64,000 nt of DNA from Sva-07 sp963829585 (GTDB lineage Bacteria > Actinomycetota > Acidimicrobiia > Acidimicrobiales > Ilumatobacteraceae): positions 1-64,000 of the forward strand of contig CAWHJD010000026.1 in NCBI GenBank assembly GCA_963829585.1, in the 5' to 3' direction. The position numbers and the translations under genes were made by a program. Of this stretch, positions 11,140 to 19,785 are shown one piece after another. How positions within the stretch are numbered: the first letter of the stretch is position 1; every line of letters begins with the position of its first letter. A model generated the notes under the pieces. It was given only the letters and a program-made list of their open reading frames with translations. It was not told the origin of the DNA and made no database searches.

Positions 11140-11869
11140 ATGCTGGAGTTCTCCGAAATCGAACGGGTCCTCGTCGTCACCGCCCATCCCGACGACGTCG
11201 ACTTCGGTTCGGCCGGCACCATCGCCGCGCTGACCGATGCCGGCGTGGAGGTCGTGTACTGCCTCGTCACCGACGGCCAGGCCGGTGGCTTCGACCACTC
11301 GATCCCGCGTGGCGAGATGGCGGCGATCCGCCGCGAGGAGCAGACCAAGGCGGCGGCCGAGGTGGGTGTCACCGATCTTCGGTTCCTCGGCTTCATGGAC
11401 GGCACGGTCCAGGTGACCATGGAGTTGCGTCACGACATCAGCCTCGTGATCCGCCAGGTTCGACCACAAGTGGTCATCGCCCAGTCACCGATCCGCAACC
11501 TCGCCTCCACGTACGGCTCGCACCCGGATCACACGGCCACAGGTGAGGCCACGATGTGTGCGGTGTATCCCGACGCTCGCAATCCGTTCGCCTTCCCCGG
11601 CACGCCGTGCGCCGAGCTGGAGGACTGGAAGGTGCAGGAGGTGTGGGTGCAGGCGGGCCCGATGGGTGGCGGCGACGATCTCGCCGAGGTCGACATCACC
11701 GCCCAGGTCGACCGCAAGATGCGCGCGCTGCGCTGTCACGCCAGCCAGCTGGTGGATCCCGATGGGATGGAGCTGCGCATCCGCGAACGCTTCCGCCAGA
11801 GTCGCCGCCGACCGCGGGCTCCCCGAAGGCCGCAGCGTCGAACTCTTCCGCGTCCTCGACACCCGCTGA
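11140..11869 (+). CDS. PIG-L (LmbE-like) family deacetylase
   Basis: About 243 residues from ATG 11140. The zinc motif AHPDDVDFGSAGTI lies at residues ~15-28 and the distal His motif GSHPDHTATG near 130, both typical of PIG-L/LmbE N-acetyl-glucosaminyl deacetylases (MshB, Mca and relatives). The head VLVVTAHPDD and LVTDGQAGGFD match the short actinobacterial PIG-L branch of unknown substrate. A +1 frameshift near 11802 breaks the last ~22 codons. In the other frame the expected tail RGLPEGRSVELFRVLDTR runs to a stop at 11869, so the insertion is probably a sequence error. It is divergent from the P450. Zinc-dependent deacetylation of an amide sugar is the family activity; the substrate here is unknown. 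Confidence 0.85.
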
Positions 11870-11888
11870 CCCCTTCCACTCCGCGTTG

Positions 11889-11929
11889 CGATGAGCGAAA
11901 CGACCGACATCCGGTGCACTCGCTCATCG
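11889..11929. terminator. Hairpin repeat copy 1 between convergent genes
   Basis: A 10-bp perfect stem, CGATGAGCGA with TCGCTCATCG, encloses a smaller ACCG/CGGT stem. It lies between the stop of the PIG-L gene (+) and the stop of the ROK kinase (-), a natural place for a bidirectional terminator. There is no T-run. A related copy lies at 12829-12869. Confidence 0.6.
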
Positions 11930-11944
11930 AGAAGAGCCGGCGGG

Positions 11945-12793
11945 TCAGGAGAAGGTCAGGTGGACGGCGCCGAGGATGGGGCCGGCAGCGCCGAGGGCGA
12001 TCGGTCGCACCGGGACGTCGAGATGTGACTGGATGGCCGGGCCGAAACGGTCGAACGCCGCCGACAACCCGCCGCCGATGACGAGGAGCTGCACGTCGAA
12101 TTCGACGATCACCGGAGCGAGGAACTCGCCGATGCGGTGACCGTGGTCGAAGACGACTTCGCTGTTGATCGGGTCATCGACCGCCGCTTGCAGGTCGGCC
12201 ATCGCCACGCCGAGACGATCGGCGAGGCCGCGTGCGGACAGCACGTCGTCGGATCGGCCGTCCCACCGGGTCGGGCGCATCCCGAGGTGCTCGACGCCGA
12301 AGCCGTCGATGAACTCGACGGGCCAGGCATGATCGGTCACGCAGGTTCCCATGCCGGTGCCGAGCGTGATCGTCAGCACCCGGTCGACGCCCTTGCCGGC
12401 GCCGGTGAGTGCCTCGCCGGTGCCCGCCGACTCGGCGTCGCGAGCGAACCTGATCGGCCGGTCACCAATTCGTGTGCGGCGACGCAGTACGGAGCGGAGG
12501 TCGATGCCGTAGATGTCCTCGAACTTGGCGACGCCACGCATTCGTGACTCGCCGGCCTCGAGGTCGAACGGGCCACAGATCGCGATCGCCAGGCCCAGTG
12601 CGGTGTCGTCCAGCGCGAGGGCGTGCTCGGCCATCTCGGCGAGCCGGGCGAGGATGGTCTCGGCATCGGATTGTGCGAGCGTCGGCAATGCCGGCCCGAG
12701 TTCGACGATCGGCTCGGCTCGGGTGTCGCCCCGCACGAGCCCCGTCTTGATCGACGTCCCGCCCACATCGAGCGCTGCCACCACCTGACTCAT
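11945..12793 (-). CDS. ROK family sugar kinase
   Basis: A 282-residue kinase. The ATP phosphate-binding motif DVGGTSIKTG is at residues ~7-16, a second glycine-rich block LTITLGTGMGTCV near 140, and the C-terminal adenosine motif reads LLVIGGGLSAAFDRFG. These define ROK-type glucokinase-like enzymes. The usual zinc motif CxCGxxGC is absent, which points to the polyphosphate-glucokinase-like branch rather than NagC/Mlc relatives. No DNA-binding domain precedes it, so it is an enzyme, not a repressor. ATG 12793 is preferred over an in-frame TTG at 12805. It is flanked on both sides by the same hairpin repeat. Phosphorylation of glucose or a related hexose is the likely reaction. Confidence 0.85.
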   Translation of the reverse strand: MSQVVAALDVGGTSIKTGLVRGDTRAEPIVELGPALPTLAQSDAETILARLAEMAEHALALDDTALGLAIAICGPFDLEAGESRMRGVAKFEDIYGIDLRSVLRRRTRIGDRPIRFARDAESAGTGEALTGAGKGVDRVLTITLGTGMGTCVTDHAWPVEFIDGFGVEHLGMRPTRWDGRSDDVLSARGLADRLGVAMADLQAAVDDPINSEVVFDHGHRIGEFLAPVIVEFDVQLLVIGGGLSAAFDRFGPAIQSHLDVPVRPIALGAAGPILGAVHLTFS

Positions 12794-12828
12794 CTCGGCC
12801 CGCAACCTACCCCGAAGACCCCAACGGG

Positions 12829-12869
12829 CGATGAGCGAAACGACCCACAGTCGGTCGCTTCGCTCATCG
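12829..12869. terminator. Hairpin repeat copy 2
   Basis: A 17-bp stem begins CGATGAGCGAAACGACC, has one A-C mismatch and a 7-nt loop (CACAGTC). It sits between the stop of the 154-residue gene and the start of the ROK kinase, so it may end transcription from the beta-lactamase-like operon. The arm shares its first 17 bases with copy 1 at 11889. Confidence 0.65.
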
Positions 12870-12881
12870 CTGGGGGTCCGG

Positions 12882-13346
12882 TTACAGCACTTCCCAGCGG
12901 TTGGGTCGATCGGCGTGGACGACGATGGCGTCGTACTGCTTCAGGCACAGCGTGGCGCGCAGCACGTACTGTTCGCCGCCGCTCGACAATTCGGCCAGTG
13001 CGTAGCCCTCGCTCGAGTCGCGCACGCCGGTGCCGATGCAGTGCAGCGCCGCGATCTGCAGTCCCGCGCTCTCGGCCTCGGCGGCCCAGAGGTTCACGAG
13101 ACCCTGCCGGAGGGACGGATCGTCGAGCAGGTCCGACCCGCCGAGTGTGAGCGTGACGTTGCAGATGTGGACCGGCTCGACGTGGTGGGGTTCGACCACG
13201 TCGCCGCCGAGTTCACCGTCGAGCATGACCACGATCGGACCGTCGGGCTCGGTGACCTCGCCGATGAATCCGTAGCGCACGAGCGGCAGACCGTCGTCGC
13301 CGGTCGTGGCGTAACGGATTCGATCGCCGTGGCTGAACTTGGTCAC
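12882..13346 (-). CDS. Unrecognised 154-residue protein coupled to a beta-lactamase-like hydrolase
   Basis: It starts at GTG 13346 within a GTGA overlap with the stop of the upstream hydrolase. Residues ~1-55 (KFSHGDRIRYATTGDDG, then GFIGEVTEPDGPIVVMLDGE) look like a small SH3-like beta barrel. The remainder (CNVTLTLGGSDLLDDPSLRQGLVNLWAAEAE, then AALHCIGTGVRDSSEGYALAEL) is mixed alpha/beta. There is no signal peptide, membrane segment or catalytic motif that I recognise. Codon use fits the neighbours and the overlap argues for a real gene. No function is assigned; translational coupling suggests it acts with the hydrolase. Confidence 0.65.
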   Translation of the reverse strand: MTKFSHGDRIRYATTGDDGLPLVRYGFIGEVTEPDGPIVVMLDGELGGDVVEPHHVEPVHICNVTLTLGGSDLLDDPSLRQGLVNLWAAEAESAGLQIAALHCIGTGVRDSSEGYALAELSSGGEQYVLRATLCLKQYDAIVVHADRPNRWEVL

Positions 13347-14183
13347 CGGCCGGCTCCCGATGAGCCGGCGAACTCGGCGATCACTGCGTCGGACAGCGCG
13401 GGCCACACTTGCAGTGCGACGTCGGCCCACTCGTCGAAACCGCGGTCGGCGAGCGCCACCAGCGCGAGGTCGGTTTCCGGGTCGATCCAGAACATCGTGC
13501 CCGACCCGCCGAAGTGGCCGACGGTACGCGGTGAATTGGTCGTACCGGTCCAGTGCGGGTCCTTGACGCCACGCACTTCGAATCCGAGCCCCCAGGGGCA
13601 CTGCGCATAGCGACCCACGCCGGGCACGATACCTGCGAGCGTGGGGTAGTGGGTGTGTAGAGCGTCCGCAGCGGTCGACGAGTCGATGAGCGTCGGCCGC
13701 ATGACCTCGGCGACGAACCGGCAGGTGTCGGCGAGGTTCGAACGGATCCCCGCCGCGGCCGAGCCGCGCAGAACGCTCGACGTCATCTCGAGCGGAGCGA
13801 ACACGCGCCTCGTGCAGGTAGTCGGCGAAGGTCATGTCGGTCGCCGCTTCGATGGCTCGCGCGGCGAGGCTGAATCCACTGTTGGAGTAGATCCGGGTGC
13901 GTTCCGGCGGGCTGATCGGTTCCTCGCCTTCGAACGGGTAACCGCCGGCATGGGCCAGCAGGTGGCGAAGGGTGCAGCCGGGCTGGCCCACCGGGTCGTC
14001 GAGCGAGACGACCCCTTCTTCGACGGCGACGAGGATCGCCCACGCCGTCATCGGCTTGGAGATCGACGCCAAGCGCTGGACGCGAGCGGCGTCACCGGTG
14101 GTGACGGCGACCTCACCGCCGCGCAGGACGGCGGCGGACACGTGGGGTACGGGCCACTCGTTCGTGAGATCGAGGACCGACAT
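13343..14183 (-). CDS. Serine beta-lactamase-like hydrolase (class C/esterase fold), one frameshift
   Basis: About 279 residues once one frame break is bridged. The nucleophile motif SISK is at residues 40-43, the YSN triad at 99-101, and the third motif is HFGGSGT, the set seen in class C beta-lactamase-related esterases and D-aminopeptidases. It is shorter than true AmpC enzymes and has no signal peptide, so a cytosolic esterase or peptidase is likelier than antibiotic resistance. A one-base insertion near 13805 shifts the frame between TFADYLHEA and VFAPLEMTSSV; both halves keep family motifs, so the gene is probably intact in the cell. It lies directly after the DAHP synthase gene (9 bp). 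Confidence 0.8.
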
Positions 14184-14192
14184 CCGGATCGC

Positions 14193-15552
14193 TCAGGTGA
14201 AATCGCGGAGCAGTTCGGCGACACGGAAGGCGAGGTCGACGCTCTGTCGAGCATTGAGCCGCGGGTCGCACACCGTTTCGTACCGGTGGTCGAGATCGGT
14301 GTCGGACAGGTCGTCGCCACCGCCGAGACACTCGGTGACGTTCTCGCCGGTGAGTTCGACGTGGATGCCGCCGGGCCACGTGCCCTCGGCGCGATGGGCT
14401 CTGACGAACCCGCCGATCTCGGCGACGACATCGTCGAAGTGGCGGGTCTTGCGGCCGGTCGAAGTGGAGTAGGTGTTGCCGTGCATCGGGTCGCATGCCC
14501 ACACGACCGGGTGTCCGGCATCGGTGACGGCTCGAAGCAGCGGTCGCAGGCCGTCTTCGATCTTGTCGGCGCCCATCCGGGTGATCAGCGTGAGCCGGCC
14601 CGGGATCCGTGACGGGTTGAGCACCTCGCACAGTTCGAGGACGAACTCGGCGCTGGTGGTGGGGCCGATCTTGCAGCCGACCGGGTTGCCGACGCCGCGC
14701 AGGAACTCGACGTGTGCGCCGTCGAGATCGCGGGTGCGCTCGCCGATCCAGAGCATGTGGGCCGAGCAGTCGAACCAGGCGCCGGTCAGCGAGTCCTGAC
14801 GGGTGAGCGCCTCCTCGTAGCCGAGGATGAGCGCTTCGTGCGACGTGAAGACGTCGACCTGCGACAGGTTCGGGTTGGACTCGGTGTCGATGCCGCACGC
14901 CCGCATGAACGCGAGGGCGCGTTCGATCTCGGCGGCGACGCTCTCGTAACGCTCACCCTCGGGGCTCGATGCCACGAACTCCTGCGTCCAGGCGTGTACC
15001 CGTGACAGGTCGGCGAAGCCACCCTTCGTGAAGGCTCGCAGGAGGTTGAGGGTCGACGCCGACTGGTGGTACGCCTGCACGAGCCGCTCCGGGTTCGGGA
15101 TCCGTGCGGCCTCGGACGGGTTGGCGTCGTTCACGATGTGGCCGCGGAACGACGGGAAGTTCGAGCTCGCCGACCATCTCGGTGGGGGAGGACCGCGGCT
15201 TCGCGAACTGGCCGGCAATCCGGCCGACCTTCACGATCGGGACGCCGACGGAGTAGGTGAGCACGACGGCCATCTGGAGGATGACGCGCAGCTTCTCCCG
15301 GATGTTGTCGGCGGAGAACTCCTCGAAGCTCTCCGCGCAGTCGCCTGCCTGGAGGAGGAACGCGTTGCCCGCCGCGACCCGGGCGAGTTCGGCCTGCAGT
15401 GACCGGGCCTCGCCGGCGAACACGAGCGGCGGCATCGACGAGATCTGTTTCAGCGATTGCTCGAGCGCTGCGGCATCGGGCCAGTCGGGCTGTTGGCCCA
15501 CGGAGTGGTCGCGCCAGGACGTCGGCGACCAGGTGGATCGGCTCTCGGGCAT
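14193..15552 (-). CDS. aroG: Class II 3-deoxy-7-phosphoheptulonate synthase, one frameshift
   Basis: It encodes about 452 residues of a plant-type (class II) DAHP synthase, which condenses phosphoenolpyruvate and erythrose 4-phosphate at the entry of the shikimate pathway. Diagnostic blocks are FLLQAGDCAESFEEF near residue 65, VGRIAGQFAKPRS near 110, VFTSHEALILGYEEAL, WIGERTRDLDGAHVEF, GNPVGCKIGPTTS and VVWACDPMHGNT. The metal-binding Cys, His and Glu positions all fall in these conserved blocks. A one-base insertion near 15165 separates the N-terminal third from the rest; the text resumes as PSFRGHIVND, as expected for the family. The start is ATG 15552. A strong hairpin follows upstream at 15583. 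Length is typical of actinobacterial AroG. Confidence 0.93.
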
Positions 15553-15582
15553 CGGATCAGGCTATCCGGCCGGAAAACGACC

Positions 15583-15610
15583 GGAGCGGTCGGATTTCTC
15601 CGACCGCTCC
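15583..15610. terminator. Bidirectional hairpin upstream of aroG
   Basis: A 12-bp stem, GGAGCGGTCGGA with TCCGACCGCTCC, has a 4-nt loop. On the minus strand it follows the sigma-factor gene and is trailed by GGTCGTTTTCC, a short U-rich tail. It separates the sigma-factor transcript from aroG. Confidence 0.75.
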
Positions 15611-15643
15611 GACATTTCGTCTGTGTTCTGGTGGATCTGAAGT

Positions 15644-16471
15644 TCAGACCGCCAGGATGCGCTCGGCGTCGTCGCGGAGGCCGGCCACTGCTCGGCTGAC
15701 GAGGCGACGGGCGGCTTCGGCGGTGACGCCCAGCTGCTCGCCGACTTCGCGGAAGCTCTTGCGCTCACCGTCGACGAGTCCGAAACGGGACTCGACGGCG
15801 AAACGGGCCCGCGCGTCGAGCGTGCCGAGCAGTTCGTCGAGCAGCTCGCTGTCGACCAGCGTCATGACGTGGTCCTCAGGGGTGCCGTCACCGTTGGCCA
15901 TGAGATCGCCGAGGGTGGCGTCGCCGTCGTCGCCGACCGTCTTGTCGAGGCTGACCGGCGTGGTGAGGCGGTGCAGCTCGGCGTTGGTCTGGTCGAGCGT
16001 CTCGCCGTCGCCGGAAGCCTGACGCAGCGCCGCACGGAGGCTGGCGGAGCGATCGCCCGGGATGCGGATGAGGCTGGCCTTCTGGTCGAGCGCACGGCCG
16101 ATGGCCTGGCGGATCCAGAACGTGGCGTAGGTGGAGAACTTGAAGCCACGGCGCCAGTCGAACTTGTCGACGGCGTGCTCGAGGCCCAGGTTGCCCTCCT
16201 GGATGAGGTCGAGCAGGTCCATGCCCTGCGGCAGGGGGTAGCGGCGAGCGATCGACACGACCAGACGCAGGTTGGAGCGGATGAAGCGGTCCTTCGCCTC
16301 GGCTGCTGCGGCGACCTTCGCCTTGAGGGCGGCGCTGCGCTTGCCGGCGTCGAGCTGCTCTTGGGCCTCGCGGCCGGCTTCGATGACGCGAGACAGTTCG
16401 CGCTCGTCTTCGGCGGTCAGCAAGGCGACCTTGCCGATGTCATTCAGATAGAGACCAATTGAGTCGTTCAT
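15644..16471 (-). CDS. RNA polymerase sigma-70 family factor (group 2, SigB/HrdB-like)
   Basis: A 275-residue sigma factor starting at ATG 16471 behind AGGAAA. Region 1.2 is present (DSIGLYLNDIGKVALLTAEDERELSRVIE), region 2 follows with RFIRSNLRLVVSIARRY, DLIQEGNLGL and FKFSTYATFWIRQAIGRAL, then region 3 (IRIPGDRSASLRAAL) and region 4 (LDARARFAVESRFGL ending EVGEQLGVTAEAARRLVSRAVAGLR). It lacks the long region 1.1 of a primary sigma factor, so it is a group 2 alternative factor. The recognition helix EAARRLVSRA departs from the usual VRQIE-type sequence, which may shift -35 preference. Its promoter region (16472-16766) is shared with divergent nadD. Confidence 0.93.
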   Translation of the reverse strand: MNDSIGLYLNDIGKVALLTAEDERELSRVIEAGREAQEQLDAGKRSAALKAKVAAAAEAKDRFIRSNLRLVVSIARRYPLPQGMDLLDLIQEGNLGLEHAVDKFDWRRGFKFSTYATFWIRQAIGRALDQKASLIRIPGDRSASLRAALRQASGDGETLDQTNAELHRLTTPVSLDKTVGDDGDATLGDLMANGDGTPEDHVMTLVDSELLDELLGTLDARARFAVESRFGLVDGERKSFREVGEQLGVTAEAARRLVSRAVAGLRDDAERILAV

Positions 16472-16766
16472 GATGTTTCCTACAACCGTTCGTGTGCGTG
16501 ATGATTCCGGGCCCAGGCTGTGTCATTGGACACACTGCGTCGGCCAAGCGGATCGAGCGAGTGTCGGATTCGCACGTGATCGTGCAGGTCCGACGAGTTG
16601 ATCGATGAGCGGCAAACGCCGACTACGAGGGGATTCCCGGGGGGAATCGTCGTAAACCGTGTACTCGGGGGTATATGGGGGAGCAATTCACAGTAACAGA
16701 CCTGTCAACCCCGGGCACGGTCGGTTGAGCGTGAAATCGGTCGGAAAGCAATAAAGTAGGGAGATC
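16472..16766. other. Divergent intergenic region between the sigma factor and nadD
   Basis: It holds no gene. On the minus strand a TTGACA (complement of 16709-16714) could be a -35 element, but no good -10 follows at 17 bp. On the plus strand an AT-richer patch (AATAAAGT) and the ribosome site AGGGAG lie just ahead of the nadD GTG. Nothing else is seen. Confidence 0.4.
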
Positions 16767-17372
16767 GTGCCCGGAACCGCTCAACAGCTGCGCCGTATCG
16801 GGCTCTTCGGGGGCACCTTCGATCCGCCGCACGTGGGGCATCTGGTCACCGCCGTCAACGTTCGTCACGCACTCCAACTGGACCTCGTGTTGCTGATGGT
16901 TGCCAACGTGCCCTGGCAGAAGGAGGGCACCCGCCAGATCACTCCGGCACTCGATCGCCTGGCCATGGTCGAAGCCGCCGTGTCCGACGTTCCGGGTTTG
17001 TTGCCGGGCCGCCAGGAGATCGATCTCGGCGGTCACAGCTTCACTGCCGACACACTCGAGATCCTGGCCGTCGAGTATCCGAACGCCGAGTTCTTCACGA
17101 TCATCGGCGACGACGCTGCGGCCGGGTTGCGTACCTGGACCCGTTGGGACGAGGTGGTGGCGCGGTCGCATCTGGTGGTGGTCGATCGACCCGGCGAAGC
17201 GGTGGCGCTCGACGACGACATCGACTGGACGCGAGTCGAGGTGCCTCGCCTCGAGGTGTCGAGCACCGACCTGCGTGCCCGGTTCACCGACGGTCGTCCA
17301 CTCGACTATCTGATCACGCAACCGGTTCTCGACGTGATCCGCCGGCGTGGCTTGTACGGAGCGACGTCATGA
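16767..17372 (+). CDS. nadD: Nicotinate-nucleotide adenylyltransferase
   Basis: A 201-residue enzyme of NAD biosynthesis that adenylates nicotinate mononucleotide. The nucleotidyltransferase signature GGTFDPPHVGH occupies residues 15-25, the mid-block PWQKEGTRQITPALDRLAMVEAA matches the family, and the C-terminal SSTDLRARF is the ISSTxxR motif. The start is GTG 16767 with AGGGAG about 4 bases upstream. Its stop overlaps the ATG of the next gene (ATGA), and the order nadD, LytR-like, rsfS is a common actinobacterial arrangement. Confidence is high. Confidence 0.96.
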   Translation: MPGTAQQLRRIGLFGGTFDPPHVGHLVTAVNVRHALQLDLVLLMVANVPWQKEGTRQITPALDRLAMVEAAVSDVPGLLPGRQEIDLGGHSFTADTLEILAVEYPNAEFFTIIGDDAAAGLRTWTRWDEVVARSHLVVVDRPGEAVALDDDIDWTRVEVPRLEVSSTDLRARFTDGRPLDYLITQPVLDVIRRRGLYGATS

Positions 17373-18811
17373 CGGCCATCGCCCAGCGGCGGACTCGCCG
17401 CACGATCACCGCGGCGGCGGTCGCGCTCGGTCTCGTGATCGTGGCGTCCGTGCTCTTCACGGTGGGCGTGGTCACGTTGTCGAACTCCCAGGAGGGTGAG
17501 GCAGTCGGCGTCGACACCCGTCCGACCGAGACGTTTCCGAGCACGCCGAACGCGTTGTTGGCGGTCACCGACGACGCGGGCCGGTTGGCCTCGGTCGTCA
17601 TGATGACGCTTCTTCCCGAGGGCCAGGGCGGCAGCATCGTGACGGTGCCGGTCAACGCCGACGCCACCTCGGGCTTCGGCCTCCAGCGTCGCCCGCTGAA
17701 CGAATCCTTCGATCCATCCGATCCCGAGGCGTTCGTGGCGATGGTCGAGGACATGTTGTCGATCACGATCGAGCGGTCGGCGGTGGTCGACCCGGCCGGG
17801 CTCGAAGCGCTGCTCGAACCCCTCGGTTCGGTGCAGGTCGTGTTGCCCGATGCCGTCGTCGACACCGACGCGATCGACACCGGCGGACCGGTGTCGACGA
17901 CGACGGTTCCGGATGACACGGTTCCCGACGGTTCGGTTCCCGACGACACGGCGCCCGACAGTTCGGTTCCCGACGACACGGCGCCCGACGCGGGCGAATC
18001 ACAGACCGTGGGACGCGATGGCGTGGTCGTCACGGCGGGTCCACAGATCCTCGAGACCGCACAGGTGGTCGAGGTGTTGACGGCGATCGACGAGTCGGTG
18101 CCTGCGTACGATCAACATCCGGTCGACGTTGCGATGTGGTCGGCGATCGCGCAGCTGGCACCGGTCGACGTTCCGCCGGAACCCGTGACCACCGATGATC
18201 TCGGACGCCCGGTGGCGCCGGACACGGTGACCGATCTCGCTGCTCTGCTCTTCGAAGGTCCCGTCGGGGTTCGCGACATTGCGGTGTCGTCGTCCACCGC
18301 GACGACGAACCCCACGGACGCCGACGTCGTGGTGCTCGACCGCAACGACTCGGTTCTGGTGTTCGCTCAGGTCTCGCCGTCGCTGGTGTCGACGCCCAAC
18401 ACGGGGAGCAAGGTGCGCGTCGAGGTGGCGTTCACCGATGACCAACTCGAGCAATCCGAGGGTCTGTACGAGACGAACTCTGACATCGCCCGCGAGATGA
18501 TCGGTCTGGTGCTGTACCTGCAGGGAAATGTGGTGTCGGTCGACACGTCAGCGACCGGAGCGCCGGACGTGACCCTCGTCGAGGTGACCGATCCTGCGCT
18601 TCTCGAGGAGGCGACCAAGACTGCTGAGCTCCTGTTCGGCCCGTCCGAGGTGCGGCTGGCGACCACCGTGCTCGAAGGCGTCGATCTCGTCGTGACGCTG
18701 GGGCGGTCCTATCTCGAGCGGGCGGTGGAAGCGGAGTCGAAATCGGACGGGGCAATTGGAATCACACCCGACGAGTCGACACCAGCCGATACCGTCGAGG
18801 GCGATGGATGA
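17369..18811 (+). CDS. Membrane-anchored LCP/LytR_C-like protein
   Basis: A 480-residue protein starting at ATG 17369, overlapping the nadD stop by 4 bp. A single signal-anchor helix spans residues ~12-36 (ITAAAVALGLVIVASVLFTVGVV), so the rest is extracytoplasmic. The first domain (SVVMMTLLPEGQGGSIVTVPVNADATSG and onward) resembles a degenerate LytR-CpsA-Psr domain. The C-terminal part (VLVFAQVSPSLVSTPNTGSKVRVEV) may correspond to a LytR_C-type domain. Between them, residues ~180-215 contain a low-complexity linker with repeated VPDDT/APDSS units. The key arginines of active LCP phosphotransferases are not obvious, so catalytic attachment of wall polymer is uncertain. nadD-LCP-rsfS synteny is well known in actinobacteria. 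Confidence 0.7.
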   Translation: MTAIAQRRTRRTITAAAVALGLVIVASVLFTVGVVTLSNSQEGEAVGVDTRPTETFPSTPNALLAVTDDAGRLASVVMMTLLPEGQGGSIVTVPVNADATSGFGLQRRPLNESFDPSDPEAFVAMVEDMLSITIERSAVVDPAGLEALLEPLGSVQVVLPDAVVDTDAIDTGGPVSTTTVPDDTVPDGSVPDDTAPDSSVPDDTAPDAGESQTVGRDGVVVTAGPQILETAQVVEVLTAIDESVPAYDQHPVDVAMWSAIAQLAPVDVPPEPVTTDDLGRPVAPDTVTDLAALLFEGPVGVRDIAVSSSTATTNPTDADVVVLDRNDSVLVFAQVSPSLVSTPNTGSKVRVEVAFTDDQLEQSEGLYETNSDIAREMIGLVLYLQGNVVSVDTSATGAPDVTLVEVTDPALLEEATKTAELLFGPSEVRLATTVLEGVDLVVTLGRSYLERAVEAESKSDGAIGITPDESTPADTVEGDG

Positions 18812-19218
18812 CCCACATGACTGATGCACACACCGTTTCCCCCAGCGACACCGGAGCCGAGCTCGCGGTCTTCGTGGCTCGTACGGCTTCCGACATGAAG
18901 GCCTCCAGCGTGCTCGTGCTCGACGTGGGTGCGGTGCTGTCGATTGCCGGGTACTTCGTCATCGCCAGTGCGTCGAACCCTCGTCAGGTGCGTGCGGTCG
19001 TCGACGACATCGAGGCCAAGGTGAAGGCCGAATTCGGTCGGTCGCCGGTGCGTACCGAGGGGATCCGCGAGCAGCAGTGGTCACTCATCGACTACGGCGA
19101 CGTCGTGGTGCACGTGTTCCTCGAGAGTGTTCGTGAGTTCTACGAGATCGAGCGTCTGTACATGGATGCCCCCCGCCTCGAGTGGGAACCACCCGCAGTC
19201 GCCACCGCAACGAGCTGA
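18808..19218 (+). CDS. rsfS: Ribosome silencing factor RsfS
   Basis: A 136-residue member of the Iojap/RsfS family. It begins at ATG 18808 in an ATGA overlap with the preceding gene; a second ATG at 18817 is also possible. Hallmarks are VLDVGAVLSIAGYFVIASASNPRQVRAVVDDIE, EGIREQQWSLIDYGDVVVHVF and REFYEIERLYMDAPRL. RsfS binds ribosomal protein uL14 and blocks subunit joining when nutrients are short. It closes the nadD operon. A hairpin lies 30 bp downstream. Confidence 0.95.
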   Translation: MTHMTDAHTVSPSDTGAELAVFVARTASDMKASSVLVLDVGAVLSIAGYFVIASASNPRQVRAVVDDIEAKVKAEFGRSPVRTEGIREQQWSLIDYGDVVVHVFLESVREFYEIERLYMDAPRLEWEPPAVATATS

Positions 19219-19248
19219 CGCCCCCGACCTCCCATCTCATGAACAAGA

Positions 19249-19265
19249 TGCGCTCTCAGAGCGCA
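19249..19265. terminator. Hairpin after rsfS
   Basis: TGCGCTCT and AGAGCGCA form an 8-bp palindrome around one central base, 30 bp past the rsfS stop. The practical stem is about 6 bp with a 5-nt loop. There is no strong T-run, so it is a plausible but unproven terminator. Confidence 0.5.
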
Positions 19266-19431
19266 CCTCGATCACGAGATCGATGATGTCAGTAGGTTCG
19301 GCGGCCCCGTCCGGTCGGCAGGTTGACCGGCGACGTTGGAGCGGCCCGCTGGGCGAGCTAGATTCGCACGGCGATCGATTCGCTGGTCCCGGAGCAGTCC
19401 GAGATCCAGCATCCGAGATCCACGCAGTCTC

Positions 19432-19504
19432 GGGGCTATAGCTCAGTTGGTAGAGCGCTTCCATGGCATGGAAGAGGTCAGGAGTTCGATTCTCCTTAGC
19501 TCCA
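19432..19504 (+). tRNA. tRNA-Ala (anticodon GGC)
   Basis: A complete 73-nt cloverleaf. Acceptor GGGGCTA pairs with TAGCTCC (one G-T), the D stem is GCTC/GAGC, the anticodon stem CTTCC/GGAAG encloses loop ATGGCAT with anticodon GGC, and the T stem AGGAG/CTCCT encloses TTCGATT. The discriminator base is A and CCA is not encoded, as is usual in actinobacteria. The 3' half is also the left attachment site of the island; integration restores the tRNA exactly. Its own terminator now lies at 35406. Confidence 0.96.
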
Positions 19505-19507
19505 CGG
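19463..19507 (+). repeat. attL: 45-bp repeat in the tRNA-Ala 3' half
   Basis: Positions 19463-19507 run from the anticodon loop (ATGGCATGG) to just past the tRNA 3' end (CTCCACGG). They are identical to 35356-35400. The flanks differ on both sides (CTTCC against GGTAT upstream, AAAAC against TAAAG downstream), so the boundaries are sharp. The copy completes the functional tRNA gene. Confidence 0.93.
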
Positions 19508-19785
19508 AAAACCCCAGGTCAAAGGCATCGAAGTTGATGGCGCCTCTAGGCTGGCCCCTCCAGCTGACACCTTGTGGAAACCGTTTCAAGCTGAAAATGG
19601 GGCTGTTGGGGACTCCTAGAGCCTTTGCCTGGCGGTTCGGGTGCGCGTTTAGGGCTCTGACCTCTTCCACGCCAGTCGAGAGGTTCACGCCGTCGTCGGT
19701 GATCCGGCGAGGTCGATGGCGGCGAACTGCTGTCAACCAGCTTGGAGCATCGGCTCGACCGAGGGGACCCTGGTGGGCGTCGGCG

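Noticed and set aside
13343..14183. An antibiotic-resistance beta-lactamase
   Set aside because: No signal peptide, short length and an esterase-like motif set; cytosolic location makes resistance unlikely.
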